From positions 510,759 through 574,758 of the forward strand of contig NZ_LMEA01000009.1 in assembly GCF_001425235.1 (NCBI RefSeq): 64,000 nucleotides of DNA, written 5' to 3'. The DNA is from Devosia sp. Root413D1 (lineage in GTDB: Bacteria > Pseudomonadota > Alphaproteobacteria > Rhizobiales > Devosiaceae). Shown here one piece after another: positions 17,531 through 27,059 of this stretch (position 1 is the first letter of the stretch; each line of letters begins with the position of its first letter). The notes under the pieces were generated by a model that was given only the letters and a program-made list of their open reading frames with translations, had not been told where the DNA came from and did no database searches. Both the position numbers and the translations under genes were made by a program.

Positions 17531-18118
17531 TTGATCCGCCGGACCACCCGTATTGCAGCTGCCGCCCTGGCGCTTGCCGCTCTCGCGGCCTGTTCCTCGA
17601 TTCCCCTCGGCACTGCCGCCAAGCTTCGCGGCCTCGACTACCTCAACGACGATGTCGCGAACCTGCTGCTGGCCTTCGACCTGCCCCCCTCGCTCGAGCC
17701 GGTGCAGGGCGCCTCCACCATCGGCTTCGACATCACCACGCCATCGAGTGGCGAGCGCCACATCAAGGCGACGCTGGTCGCGGCCGATGCCGGTGATCTC
17801 GCCGGCACGCTCCCGCCACCCACCGGCGAGCGCAACTACTACCTGTTCGGCTTCTCCGACCCCGACAAGCAGGCGATCCGCGAAGCCCAGGCCTGGGCCA
17901 AAACCCTGCCCGCCGGCAACAATGCGCTGTCCATCTCGCTGAGCCCAAAACTCTGCCGCACCGAGCCGATCGATCCGGCCAAAACCACCATCTCCGCCCT
18001 CATCGCGCTGCCTGGTGTCCCCGGTCTCGCCCCGCTGCTCAGCAACCAGCCGCTCTCGAGTGTCCTCGCCAGCGCCCCGATCAAGGATGTCCCGCCTTGT
18101 ACCGGCCATTCGGGGTAG
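17531..18118 (+). CDS. Putative lipoprotein of unknown function
   Basis: From TTG at 17531 the 195-residue product starts with RRTTR, a hydrophobic stretch and the lipobox LAAC with Cys21, so export and lipidation are expected. GGAGGGG lies just upstream of the TTG. The mature part (for example YLNDDVANLLLAFDLPPSLE and FGFSDPDKQAIREAQAW) matches no family that I recognise. It appears to stand alone between the hydrolase and the convergent LysR gene. Confidence 0.7.
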   Translation: MIRRTTRIAAAALALAALAACSSIPLGTAAKLRGLDYLNDDVANLLLAFDLPPSLEPVQGASTIGFDITTPSSGERHIKATLVAADAGDLAGTLPPPTGERNYYLFGFSDPDKQAIREAQAWAKTLPAGNNALSISLSPKLCRTEPIDPAKTTISALIALPGVPGLAPLLSNQPLSSVLASAPIKDVPPCTGHSG

Positions 18119-18141
18119 AGCGTTACTGCGCGTGAAGCAGT

Positions 18142-19056
18142 TCAGCCGGGCGTTTCAGACATCTGGCCTCGATAGCGCAGCGCCTCGACGAAGGCGGTGA
18201 AGGCCGGCGAAGGCTGGCGGCGGTTGGGGTAATACAGATGAAAGCCCTGCCAGAGCGGTGACCAGTCGGCCAGCACCTCGACCAGCTCGCCACTCTCGAT
18301 GTACCTGCGCGCCATGAACTCCGGCACGTTGCCGAGCCCATGCCCGTCGAGCGCCGCGTCCAGCACTGGCAGGATGGAGTTGAAGATCAACTGTCCTTCC
18401 ACCCGCACGTTGAGCTCGCGGCCGTCCTTCCTGAACTCCCAGGCATAGAGGCTGCCGGCACTGGTCAGCCTGAGGTTGATGCACTGGTGCCTGGTGAGCT
18501 CGTGCGGCGTCAATGGTGGCGGGCGCCGCTCGAAATATTCAGGCGTCGCCACCACGCTGAACCGCCAGTCCGGACCGATCCGCACCGCGATCATGTCCTT
18601 GGACAGCGCCTCGCCCAGTCGCACCCCGGCATCGAGCCGCTGCTCGACGATATCGACAAAGCCGTTCTGGATTGCCAGTTCCACCGTGATGTCGGGGTAC
18701 TGCCGAAGGAAGGTCCTCAGCATCGGTCGGAACACCGACGCCACCACCGAGTCGCCGCACGAGACCCGGATGGTGCCGGCCGGCCGGTCGCGCAGCTCGC
18801 TGAGCGCCGCGATCTCCGCTTCGATCTGTTCGAAATGCGGCCCGACCGAGTTTACCAGCCGCTGCCCCGCCTCGGTCGGCGACACACTGCGCGTCGTCCG
18901 CGACAACAGCCGCAGACCCAGCCGCGCTTCCAGCCCCTTCACCGAATGGCTGAGCGCCGACGGCGTCACTCCCAGTTTCGCCGCCGCCCGGGTAAAGCTC
19001 TGCTCCCGCGCCACGGCGAGAAAGGCCTGAATGTCATCGATTGGGCTGCGCGCCAT
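18142..19056 (-). CDS. LysR-family transcriptional regulator
   Basis: The 304-residue protein is full length for LysR. The N-terminal HTH reads [20 protein letters not shown] then [20 protein letters not shown]. The effector domain starts near residue 90 ([20 protein letters not shown]). It is divergent from the cupin, alcohol dehydrogenase and aldo/keto reductase genes, which suggests it activates them in response to an aldehyde or related metabolite. The start codon lies in the 95-base region shared with the cupin gene. Confidence 0.95.
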   Translation of the reverse strand: MARSPIDDIQAFLAVAREQSFTRAAAKLGVTPSALSHSVKGLEARLGLRLLSRTTRSVSPTEAGQRLVNSVGPHFEQIEAEIAALSELRDRPAGTIRVSCGDSVVASVFRPMLRTFLRQYPDITVELAIQNGFVDIVEQRLDAGVRLGEALSKDMIAVRIGPDWRFSVVATPEYFERRPPPLTPHELTRHQCINLRLTSAGSLYAWEFRKDGRELNVRVEGQLIFNSILPVLDAALDGHGLGNVPEFMARRYIESGELVEVLADWSPLWQGFHLYYPNRRQPSPAFTAFVEALRYRGQMSETPG

Positions 19057-19151
19057 TGCTGAGCCGTGCTCACAACTTCATGGAGATTATTCATCCTAAT
19101 CGACGGTCGGGCCGCTGGCTACATTGGCCCGTCAGCAAGGAGTGCACTGCC

Positions 19152-19556
19152 ATGGAGATCTATCGCGCCGGCAGCCGGCCCTCGGGCAAGGGACCGACCG
19201 ACTGGTTCACCGGAACGGTCCGGATCGATCCGCTGTTCAATCCGGCCGCGCCCGATCGCGTACAGGGCGCCAGCGTCACCTTCGAGCCCGGCGCCCGCAC
19301 CAACTGGCACACCCATCCGCTCGGCCAGACCCTGGTGGTCACGCACGGCGCCGGTCGGGTGCAGCGCTGGGGCGGCCCGGTCGAAGACATCCGCCCCGGC
19401 GATGTCGTCTGTTTCGCCCCCGGCGAGAAGCATTGGCATGGTGCCGCCCCGCAAACCGCCATGACCCATCTCGCCACCCAGGAGGTGGCGAACGGCAAAG
19501 TCGTCGACTGGCTCGAGCCCGTCACCGAAGCCCAGTACGCGGCGACGACGCGGTAG
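19152..19556 (+). CDS. Cupin domain protein
   Basis: The 134-residue protein is a single cupin barrel. Motif 1 is [20 protein letters not shown] and motif 2 is [20 protein letters not shown], with the metal-binding His, His, Glu-equivalent and His positions present except that the Glu site is occupied by Gln in LGQT. AAGGAG lies upstream of ATG 19152. It leads a three-gene run with an alcohol dehydrogenase and an aldo/keto reductase. Similar small cupins in such clusters are annotated as carboxymuconolactone-type or quercetinase-like without known function. Confidence 0.88.
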   Translation: MEIYRAGSRPSGKGPTDWFTGTVRIDPLFNPAAPDRVQGASVTFEPGARTNWHTHPLGQTLVVTHGAGRVQRWGGPVEDIRPGDVVCFAPGEKHWHGAAPQTAMTHLATQEVANGKVVDWLEPVTEAQYAATTR

Positions 19557-19588
19557 CCCTGGCCCCCGATTTCCGAAGGACCCCGATC

Positions 19589-20605
19589 ATGCTCGCCACC
19601 ATCCTCCACGCTCCGGGCGATGTCCGCGTTGAACAGCGCGACGAACCGAAAATCCTCAAACCCACCGATGCGATCATCCGCCTCTCGGCCACCTGCATCT
19701 GTGGCTCCGACCTCTGGCCGTTCCGCGGCGCCAACGAGGTTACTTCGCCCATGGCCATGGGCCATGAATATTGCGGCGTGGTGGTCGAGGTCGGCAGCGA
19801 GGTGAGGACCGTGCGGCCGGGCCAGTTCGTCGTCGGCTCGTTCGTCCTCTCCGACAATACCTGCCCGCACTGCCGGCATGGCTTCCAGTCCTCCTGCGAA
19901 CAGCGCGAGTTCATGACCGGCGGCCAGGCCGAGTTGGCGCGCGTGCCGCTCGCCGATGGTACGCTGATCGCCACTGCCGAGATGCCCCCCGACGACCTGA
20001 TCCCGAGCCTCCTCGCCGCCTCCGACGTGCTCGGCACCGGCTGGTATGCGGCTGATGCCGCCCGCGTGCAGGCCGGCTCGACCGTGGTCGTCGTCGGCGA
20101 TGGGGCGGTAGGGCTGATGGGGGTGCTGGCGGCAAAACAACTCGGCGCCGACCGCATCATCGCCATGAGCCGACACAGGTCGCGGCAGGATCTGGCGCTC
20201 GACTACGGCGCCACCGATATCGTCGCCGAGCGCGGCGAAGCCGGCGTGGCGCGGGTCCGCGAGCTCACCCAGCGCATTGGCGCCGACGCCGTACTGGAAT
20301 GCGTCGGCACGCAGCAATCGATGCAGACGGCCATCGACTGCGCCCGCCCGGGCTCGATGATCGGTTATGTCGGCGTCCCGCACGGCGTGACCTTCGACGG
20401 CCAGTCGCTGTTCTTCGCGCAGCGCGGCATGATTGGCGGACCGGCCCCGGTGCGCCGCTTCCTGCCGCAGCTGATGGAGCTGATCCTCACCCGCAGGATC
20501 AACCCCGGAAGAGTGTTCGACCTTGAACTACCGCTCCGCGATGCCGCTCAGGGCTATCGCGCCATGGACGAGCGCCGCGCCATCAAGACGCTGCTCCGTC
20601 CGTAA
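19589..20605 (+). CDS. Zinc-dependent alcohol dehydrogenase family protein
   Basis: The 338-residue protein is a medium-chain dehydrogenase. Catalytic zinc motifs are CICGSD and GHEYCGVV, the structural-zinc loop is reduced to CPHCRHGFQSSC (three cysteines), and the NAD(P) loop is VVVVGDGAVGLMGV. The GAAGGA at 19575 sets the ATG at 19589. It sits 32 bases after the cupin gene and 21 before the aldo/keto reductase gene, an apparent operon under the divergent LysR gene. Confidence 0.93.
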   Translation: MLATILHAPGDVRVEQRDEPKILKPTDAIIRLSATCICGSDLWPFRGANEVTSPMAMGHEYCGVVVEVGSEVRTVRPGQFVVGSFVLSDNTCPHCRHGFQSSCEQREFMTGGQAELARVPLADGTLIATAEMPPDDLIPSLLAASDVLGTGWYAADAARVQAGSTVVVVGDGAVGLMGVLAAKQLGADRIIAMSRHRSRQDLALDYGATDIVAERGEAGVARVRELTQRIGADAVLECVGTQQSMQTAIDCARPGSMIGYVGVPHGVTFDGQSLFFAQRGMIGGPAPVRRFLPQLMELILTRRINPGRVFDLELPLRDAAQGYRAMDERRAIKTLLRP

Positions 20606-21604
<999 letters not shown>

Positions 21605-21635
21605 CCGTTCCCGCCGCCTTTCGTCGGGGACCGGA

Positions 21636-22121
21636 CTACGGAACGATGATCTCCGCCCCGGTCTTCACCCGATCCAGCGCCACCAGGGTGCGAAAGCTCG
21701 CCACCGCCTCGTTCTGTGCGAACAGCCGCCGCGTCGTCGCCTCGTAGCTCACCATGTCGGGCACGACGATGATCAGGACGAAACTGGTGCCGCCGGTGAC
21801 GTAGTAGCACTGCTGCACTTCCGGCGCGTCGCGGAACAACGTCTTCGCCGTATCCACCGTCTGCAGCCGCTCGTTGCCGAGGTGCACTTCGACGATCGCC
21901 GTGATTCCCATTGCCACAGCGCCTGTATCGAGCACTGCGACGTTCTTCTCGATCACCCCCGCCGCTTCCATCGCCGCGATCCGGCGCTGCACCGCCGCCG
22001 CGGAGAGGTTCACCGCCTCGGCAATGCTGCGCTGCGGGGTCTTGTTGTCGCGCTGGATGATCCTCAGGATGGCGCGATCGAAACTGTCGAGCTTGCGGGC
22101 CGGAACTTTGGCTTGGGTCAT
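21636..22121 (-). CDS. Lrp/AsnC-family transcriptional regulator
   Basis: The 161-residue protein has the Lrp HTH (LDSFDRAILRIIQRDNKTPQ then RSIAEAVNLSAAAVQRRIAAM) and a RAM/AsnC effector domain (AIVEVHLGNE through CYYVTGGTSFVLIIVVPDM). I start it at ATG 22121, as Lrp proteins usually begin shortly before the HTH; the upstream open frame to 22226 is not needed. It is divergent from an EamA transporter gene, a common amino-acid exporter arrangement. Confidence 0.93.
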   Translation of the reverse strand: MTQAKVPARKLDSFDRAILRIIQRDNKTPQRSIAEAVNLSAAAVQRRIAAMEAAGVIEKNVAVLDTGAVAMGITAIVEVHLGNERLQTVDTAKTLFRDAPEVQQCYYVTGGTSFVLIIVVPDMVSYEATTRRLFAQNEAVASFRTLVALDRVKTGAEIIVP

Positions 22122-22212
22122 GGGTGAGTTTTTGTTGCATTTGGGGGCGCAATCAAGAGCGCAACGCTCGGCTGCCTGATGATATCCCTCGCGCAATTCT
22201 TGCGAGGCCAGT

Positions 22213-23193
22213 ATGAGCACCACCACCGCAGCACCGTCGGGCGCCTACCGGACCTCTCTCGGCCTCGCCTTCGGCGTCGGCGCCGGGGCGCTGTGGGGTC
22301 TGGTGTTCCTCGCTCCGGAACTGGTGCGCGGCTTCAGTCCGCTCGAGCTCGCTGCCGGGCGCTACCTCGCCTATGGCGTCATTTCCGCCCTGCTGATCCT
22401 GCCGCGCTGGCGCGCGCTCCGCCAAGTCCTCACCCACCGCGACTGGCTCTCGCTGTTCTGGCTCTCGCTGGCCGGCAACACGCTCTACTACATTCTCGTC
22501 GCCTCAGCGGTACAGCTCGGCAGCGTCGCCATGGCCTCGCTGGTCGTCGGCTTCCTGCCGGTCACCGTCACCCTTATCGGCAGCCGCGATCGCGGTGCCG
22601 TGCCGCTGCGTGCGCTGCTGCCTTCGCTGCTGCTCTGCGCGGCTGGTGCCCTCGCCATTGGCTGGCAGGCTATCGGCGCGACCACCGCCGGTACCGAGCT
22701 GCTTGGCCTCATCTGCGCCTTCGGGGCGCTCGCCTCGTGGACCGCCTACGCGGTCGGCAACAGCCGCTGCCTCGCCCGGCTGCCGCATCTGTCGGCGCAT
22801 GACTGGAGTCTCCTCACCGGGGTCGTCACCGGCGCCCAGGCCTTGCTGCTGGTGCCCCTCATCGCCCTGATCCAACCGCAGCACGCGCCGACCGAGTGGC
22901 TGCACTTCGCCGGCGTTTCCATCGGCGTCGCCATCCTGGCGTCGATCTGCGGCAACGCGTTGTGGAACCGGATGAGCCGGCTGCTGCCGCTCACCCTGGT
23001 TGGGCAGATGATCGTGTTCGAGACGGTGTTCGCGCTGCTCTACGGCTTTCTGTGGGAGCAGCGCTGGCCGCAGCCGCTGGAACTGCTCGCCGGTGCCTTC
23101 GTCCTCGCCGGCGTGATATCGTGTCTCCGGGCGCATCGCGGTCACGGCGCCCCGGCCACGCACGCAGACGCCGAGCAGCGGGCGACAGGCTGA
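22213..23193 (+). CDS. DMT-superfamily (EamA) transporter
   Basis: The 326-residue protein has about ten hydrophobic helices in two EamA repeats, the first from GLAFGVGAGALWGLVFLAPE and the second from ELLGLICAFGALASWTAYAV. EamA proteins export amino acids or other metabolites across the inner membrane. The divergent Lrp-type gene suggests amino acid efflux under amino acid control. The C-terminus is a short polar tail. Confidence 0.92.
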   Translation: MSTTTAAPSGAYRTSLGLAFGVGAGALWGLVFLAPELVRGFSPLELAAGRYLAYGVISALLILPRWRALRQVLTHRDWLSLFWLSLAGNTLYYILVASAVQLGSVAMASLVVGFLPVTVTLIGSRDRGAVPLRALLPSLLLCAAGALAIGWQAIGATTAGTELLGLICAFGALASWTAYAVGNSRCLARLPHLSAHDWSLLTGVVTGAQALLLVPLIALIQPQHAPTEWLHFAGVSIGVAILASICGNALWNRMSRLLPLTLVGQMIVFETVFALLYGFLWEQRWPQPLELLAGAFVLAGVISCLRAHRGHGAPATHADAEQRATG

Positions 23194-23218
23194 GACCCGC
23201 CGCCCTCTGCTTGTCGTC

Positions 23219-23701
23219 CTACTTCAGCACAACGATGGCTTCGACCTCGAACAGCATCGGATCGATCGCCAGCTTGGGCACCGGCACCAGGGTCTGCGCC
23301 GGCAGCGTCTCGCCGAACATCGCCTTGACGGTCTCGGTCAGCACGCCGAGCTTCGACATGTCGTGGTCGACCACGAAGATCGTCAGCTTGGCCACCTGGT
23401 CCGGCGTCGCCCCGATCCCCTCCAGCGCCGCACCAAGATTGACATAGGCCTGCTTCACCTGCGCGGCGAAGTCTGGGGACAGACCGCCGGTGCTGTCCTG
23501 CCCGCCCTGTCCCGAGATATAGGCGATCCTCGCGCCCGCCGGCACGATCACCGCCGTGCTGTAGCCGTTCGGGGTGGGGTCGAACAGGTTCGGTGGATTG
23601 ACGATGCTGAGCCTGGTTTCGTCCGCCATCGTTGCGGTGGATGCGCCTGCGGTCATGATGAATAGCCCTCCGATAAGCAGCTGGGTGAGTGTGCGTGACA
23701 T
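23219..23701 (-). CDS. RidA-family protein with signal peptide
   Basis: The 160-residue protein starts with MSRTLTQLLIGGLFIMTAGA, a Sec-type signal ending before ADETRL, and continues as a RidA/YjgF domain (IAYISGQGGQDSTGGLSPDF, then QVKQAYVNLGAALEGIGATP). Cytosolic RidA removes reactive enamines, but the arginine of the canonical active site (R105 region) is not evident here. Exported members have no settled function. It is divergent from a TetR gene with two palindromes between them. Confidence 0.87.
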   Translation of the reverse strand: MSRTLTQLLIGGLFIMTAGASTATMADETRLSIVNPPNLFDPTPNGYSTAVIVPAGARIAYISGQGGQDSTGGLSPDFAAQVKQAYVNLGAALEGIGATPDQVAKLTIFVVDHDMSKLGVLTETVKAMFGETLPAQTLVPVPKLAIDPMLFEVEAIVVLK

Positions 23702-23783
23702 GGTGTTTCTCGTAGCTCCGCGGACCCGCGACAGGGTCGCGGCCGACAGGGGTTGAGCGTTGATCGATTTCGCCGTACGTCTG

Positions 23784-23802
23784 ACTCGTACAGTGTACGA
23801 GT
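23784..23802. promoter_or_regulatory. Operator-like palindrome between ridA-like and TetR genes
   Basis: ACTCGTACAGTGTACGAGT has perfect 9-base arms around one central base. It lies 83 bases from the RidA-like start and 90 from the TetR start. A related half-site TGTACGAGT recurs at 23819-23827. Confidence 0.75.
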
Positions 23803-23807
23803 GTTTG

Positions 23808-23827
23808 ACATCGTACGATGTACGAGT
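23808..23827. promoter_or_regulatory. Second palindrome in the same promoter region
   Basis: ACATCGTACGATGT (23808-23821) is a perfect 14-base palindrome overlapping another TGTACGAGT half-site. Together with 23784-23802 it makes a two-site array that a TetR-type dimer could fill. Confidence 0.65.
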
Positions 23828-23891
23828 CAATCGGGCAGGGTCGACATTTGTCGTCGGGCTCGCCTAGATCGACGCCGACAGCGAGGACCAC

Positions 23892-24569
23892 ATGCCAGCC
23901 AAACCCAGTGGCGCCCCACAGAGGCGCTCCCGCAACACCGGCGCAGCGACCGCCTCGGGCGGCCCGCCGCTCTCGCTGGAGCGCATCATCGCCACGGCCG
24001 TGGAGTTGCTTGATACCCAGGGGGTTGATGGCCTGTCGATGCGCCGGCTGGCCGATCGGCTTGGCGCCGGCGCTATGAGCCTCTATTGGCATGTGGGGAA
24101 CAAGGAGGAGGTGTTCGACCTCGCGTTAGACGCCGTCCTCGCCTACCACCCGCCTGAAGCTGAAGCCCATGGCTGGCGCGCCAATGTCGTCCACATGCTC
24201 GAGGATTGGCGCGCCGCCATGCTGCGCCATCCCTGGTCGGCCGCGCTGTTGCCGCGCCGCGCCCTCGGGCCGAGCATGCTGGGGCGCCTCGAACTGCTGA
24301 GCCAGACCCTGTCGCGCGCCGGCGTTGCCGATGCCGACCTGAACGTCGCGATCTGGTCGGTGTGGAACTACGTGATGGGCGCCACCATCACCCGCGGCAG
24401 CTTCGACCGCTCCCCCGATGACCTCGCTGCGGCGCAACGCCGTCTCACCGAGCTCGGCGAGCGCTACCCCAGCATCGACCGCTCCCGCCTGCTGCTCGAC
24501 AGCGATTGGGACGGCGCCTTCAAGAAAGGCCTCGACCTGTTGCTCGATGGGCTGACCCCGAAGCGGTGA
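23892..24569 (+). CDS. TetR/AcrR-family regulator (TetR_C type)
   Basis: The 225-residue protein begins with a basic, low-complexity tail (about 25 residues), then a TetR HTH: LERIIATAVELLDTQGVDGL, SMRRLADRLGAGAMSLYWHV, NKEEVFDLALD. The C-terminal half resembles the tetracycline-repressor C domain (AMLRHPWSAALLPRR, WNYVMGATITRG). It is divergent from the exported RidA-like gene and probably represses it and itself through the CTCGTACA boxes. Confidence 0.92.
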   Translation: MPAKPSGAPQRRSRNTGAATASGGPPLSLERIIATAVELLDTQGVDGLSMRRLADRLGAGAMSLYWHVGNKEEVFDLALDAVLAYHPPEAEAHGWRANVVHMLEDWRAAMLRHPWSAALLPRRALGPSMLGRLELLSQTLSRAGVADADLNVAIWSVWNYVMGATITRGSFDRSPDDLAAAQRRLTELGERYPSIDRSRLLLDSDWDGAFKKGLDLLLDGLTPKR

Positions 24570-24578
24570 GGGGCCGAC

Positions 24579-24614
24579 TTGACTTCAATTCGATGATTAG
24601 CTAATCATCGAATC
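24579..24614 (+). promoter_or_regulatory. Core promoter with embedded 26-bp perfect palindrome (operator)
   Basis: A perfect 26-base palindrome spans 24588-24613 (half ATTCGATGATTAG). It ends one base before the ATG at 24615. TTGACT at 24579-24584 is a good -35 and GCTAAT at 24600-24605 a possible -10, which would put transcription start at or next to the start codon. No ribosome binding site is present. Confidence 0.65.
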
Positions 24615-24911
24615 ATGAGTTTGGTGTTCAAAGCCCTTGCCGATCCGACCCGCCGCCGCGTGCTGCAACTGCTGCAAGCGGGGCCGATGAGTGCGGGTGA
24701 GCTCAGCAGACATTTCGACGTCTCCAAGCCCACCATGTCGGCGCATTTCGCCGTGCTGAAGGACGCCGACCTGGTGCATGCCGAAAAGGCTGGCAAGTCC
24801 ATTATCTATCACCTGAAACTATCGGTGCTCGAAGAGGCGCTGCTGGGTTTTGCGCATTCGTTCGGCATCGGGACCGAGGCAACGCCGACAAAGCTGGAGA
24901 CCGTGCGATGA
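24615..24911 (+). CDS. ArsR-family regulator, SdpR-like
   Basis: The 98-residue winged-helix protein (VFKALADPTRRRVLQLLQAG, MSAGELSRHFDVSKPTMSAH, FAVLKDADLVHAEKAGKSII) is of the SdpR-like autorepressor type, with no ArsR metal-binding CxC pair. Its ATG directly follows a 26-base palindrome that overlaps the promoter. It overlaps the next membrane-protein gene by 4 bases (ATGA), as in sdpR-sdpI type pairs. Confidence 0.92.
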   Translation: MSLVFKALADPTRRRVLQLLQAGPMSAGELSRHFDVSKPTMSAHFAVLKDADLVHAEKAGKSIIYHLKLSVLEEALLGFAHSFGIGTEATPTKLETVR

Positions 24912-25291
24912 AGAAGGAAATCCTCGTAGCCCTCGCCTGGGCAACCGCCATCGTAATCGTGGCGCTGGCCGCACGGTTCGCGCGCGAGCACGGCTACATC
25001 GATCCGGAAACGACGAAGCGGGTCGTCGCGATGAACGGGCTGGTGATTGCCTATTACGGCAACCGGGCGCCCAAGGCGATCGCGCCCAGCGCACTGGCGC
25101 GGCAAGTCGCCAGGTTCTCCGGCTGGGTGCTGGCGCTGAGCGGTCTCGTCTACGCCGGCTTCTGGGCCTTTGCCCCGCTCCCCCTGGCCATGACCATCGG
25201 AACCGGCGGCCTCGCCGCCGGCGTGATCATGGTGATTGGCTACTGCATCGGCCTCAGGACCAAGCTCGGAAACGACGGCCGCGCCGCCTGA
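24908..25291 (+). CDS. Small integral membrane protein, operon partner of the SdpR-like gene
   Basis: The 127-residue protein has three to four hydrophobic segments (about residues 5-23, 68-90 and 93-115), the first followed by a loop with HGYIDPETTKRVVAMNGL. By position it is comparable to SdpI, the signalling/immunity membrane protein of sdpRI operons, but sequence similarity is not clear to me. It may sense a membrane signal and relieve repression by the upstream regulator. Confidence 0.7.
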   Translation: MKKEILVALAWATAIVIVALAARFAREHGYIDPETTKRVVAMNGLVIAYYGNRAPKAIAPSALARQVARFSGWVLALSGLVYAGFWAFAPLPLAMTIGTGGLAAGVIMVIGYCIGLRTKLGNDGRAA

Positions 25292-25354
25292 GGGGTCCGT
25301 TCTGACTGGATGCCAACCTTGCACCGGCGGCGCCGGTGCCCGAAGTGAGCTGCC

Positions 25355-26911
25355 TTAGAACCCGCCACCCGTCTTGAAGCCGCCGCTGGTGCGGTTGCCG
25401 CTGGAGCCGGTACGGGGGCGCGAGAAGCCGCCGCCACCACCACTGGAACCGCCGCCGCCAAAGCCGCCACCGCCGCTGCCGGGGAGCCGCCCCCAACCGC
25501 CGCCAAAACCGCCGTCGCGACGGCCGCCCGAAGCGCCGCCGCCGAAGCTCGAATCCGGCCAGCTGAAGCCGCCGCCCGAATTGCCGCCCCACGGCGAGTC
25601 CTGCCGCTGCTGTTGCGGCTGCACCCCGCCGGTCCAGTTCTGGCTGCGCCGCCACTGGCCCCAATAGTCGGCCGCGGTGATGCCGCCACGCAGAAAATCG
25701 TTGAGCAAATCGCCGACCAGCTTGTCCTCGCGGAAGGTCGAGCGCGGGTTATCGAAATTCTGCTTCTTGAACTCGTACTGGATATCCTCGAGCTCGCGCC
25801 GCCGCGCTGCCAGCGTCTTCAGCCGGGCTTTCTGCTCGCGGCTGTCGCCGTCTTCCTCGATGGCCCGCTGGCGGGATTCGTCGATCTGCTTGACGATGGT
25901 GTCGTCCTGCCCGGTCTCGGTGGCCCGCGCTTCGGCGAGCAGCGTCTGGATGTCCTCGCGGCCCAGCGCTTCGGCCAGCCCGCTCACCGCCGCGCTGAAC
26001 GCCGGGTCGCTCCCCTGCGCCAGTTCGCGCTGCGCCCGGGCGCGCTCGTCGCGCTTGTCCTCGGCCCCGACCATCTCCTGGTCGATCGCCGCGATCCGCG
26101 CCTCGGCCTTCTCCAGCAGCTCGCGCGTCGGCCGCCCACCGGCCGCGTCCACCGCCGCCTTTTCGAGCTTGGTCACTTCTTCCTGCGCCGCCATCGCGAT
26201 CTGCTCCTGGCGGTCGGCATGCTCACGCAGCCTGAGCGGGATCTCGTTCAGCATGGCGAAATTCGCCCGCGCCTCGGGGAAGCCGACCAGCCCGGCGATC
26301 AGGCCGTCGAAATACTGGATCAGGTTGTTCTCGCGGTAGTTCTTGGTCCCGAAGCCGCGCTCCCACAGATACATGAACAGCTGGTCGTCGCGGTAGGGCT
26401 TGCCCTTCTGCTCGCGGTCCGCCTCGGCCTGCTGGGTCTTGCGCAGGCTCTCTTCGGCGATGTGCGCCAACTGCTCGGCGGCCTTGCGCCTTTCCGCATA
26501 TTCAGGGTTCTTCACCGCTTCCACGGCTACCCGGTCGGCCAGCGCCTTCAGCTCGGCCTGCGCCTTGTCGACTGCTGCCGCCTGCTCGGTCCGTTCCTTG
26601 GCGAGCGCCGCGATCTGCTTGTCGAGCCCCTTGAGTTCGCCTTCCGCCGCGCTGAGCTCCGCGCCGTGCCGGCTCAGCATCTCGCGTGCCTTTACCTCGG
26701 CCTGGCTCAACCGGCCGGCCAGCGCCGCCTGCGAGGCCGGGTCGAGCCGTACTTCGGCCAGCTGCCGCAGCAGCTCGCTCTCGGTTTCCTTGAACTTGGT
26801 GACGAGTTCAGCCGAGCGCGCCAGGCGCTTGGCGATCTCGTCCTCCTCGCGGCGGATGTCGCGCAGCGCCTCGTCGAGGGAGCGCAGGGCCTCGGGTCCG
26901 GAAAGGCTCAT
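25355..26911 (-). CDS. Coiled-coil protein with glycine-rich tail (third gene of TelA-like cluster)
   Basis: The 518-residue protein is largely helical. Residues 5-165 look like a long coiled coil (EALRSLDEALRDIRREEDEI and following heptads), followed by a folded part with KPYRDDQLFMYLWERGFGTK. A second coiled coil spans about 230-390. The last 100 residues are Gly/Ser/Phe-rich (for example GGGGFGGGGSSGGGGGFSRP). No signal peptide, so cytoplasmic. I know no function. It follows the DUF6384-like gene by 148 bases whose inverted repeats cover its ribosome binding site. Confidence 0.85.
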   Translation of the reverse strand: MSLSGPEALRSLDEALRDIRREEDEIAKRLARSAELVTKFKETESELLRQLAEVRLDPASQAALAGRLSQAEVKAREMLSRHGAELSAAEGELKGLDKQIAALAKERTEQAAAVDKAQAELKALADRVAVEAVKNPEYAERRKAAEQLAHIAEESLRKTQQAEADREQKGKPYRDDQLFMYLWERGFGTKNYRENNLIQYFDGLIAGLVGFPEARANFAMLNEIPLRLREHADRQEQIAMAAQEEVTKLEKAAVDAAGGRPTRELLEKAEARIAAIDQEMVGAEDKRDERARAQRELAQGSDPAFSAAVSGLAEALGREDIQTLLAEARATETGQDDTIVKQIDESRQRAIEEDGDSREQKARLKTLAARRRELEDIQYEFKKQNFDNPRSTFREDKLVGDLLNDFLRGGITAADYWGQWRRSQNWTGGVQPQQQRQDSPWGGNSGGGFSWPDSSFGGGASGGRRDGGFGGGWGRLPGSGGGGFGGGGSSGGGGGFSRPRTGSSGNRTSGGFKTGGGF

Positions 26912-27059
26912 GACAGAACCTGCACAGTGACTCGCTGCGCCGAGTCAGATGGTGCGGAGCACCCGAGAACCGGAGCGGAGCGTATGCCAATACGTGAGCA
27001 CCGGAAGCGCAGGGTCTCCGTGCCAGATAGCCGGCGCAGTAGCGTCGATGTGCAGGTTC
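26912..27059 (-). promoter_or_regulatory. Structured 148-base leader between the DUF6384-like and coiled-coil genes
   Basis: Perfect 12-base inverted arms AGAACCTGCACA (26915-26926) and TGTGCAGGTTCT (27049-27060) bracket the gap. The first abuts the start codon of the coiled-coil gene and contains its only SD-like AGG. A nested hairpin GACTCG-n6-CGAGTC lies at 26929-26946 and GGTGC-GGA-GCACC further in. In mRNA this would close a large stem and hide the ribosome binding site. A new promoter in the gap is the alternative. Confidence 0.55.
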
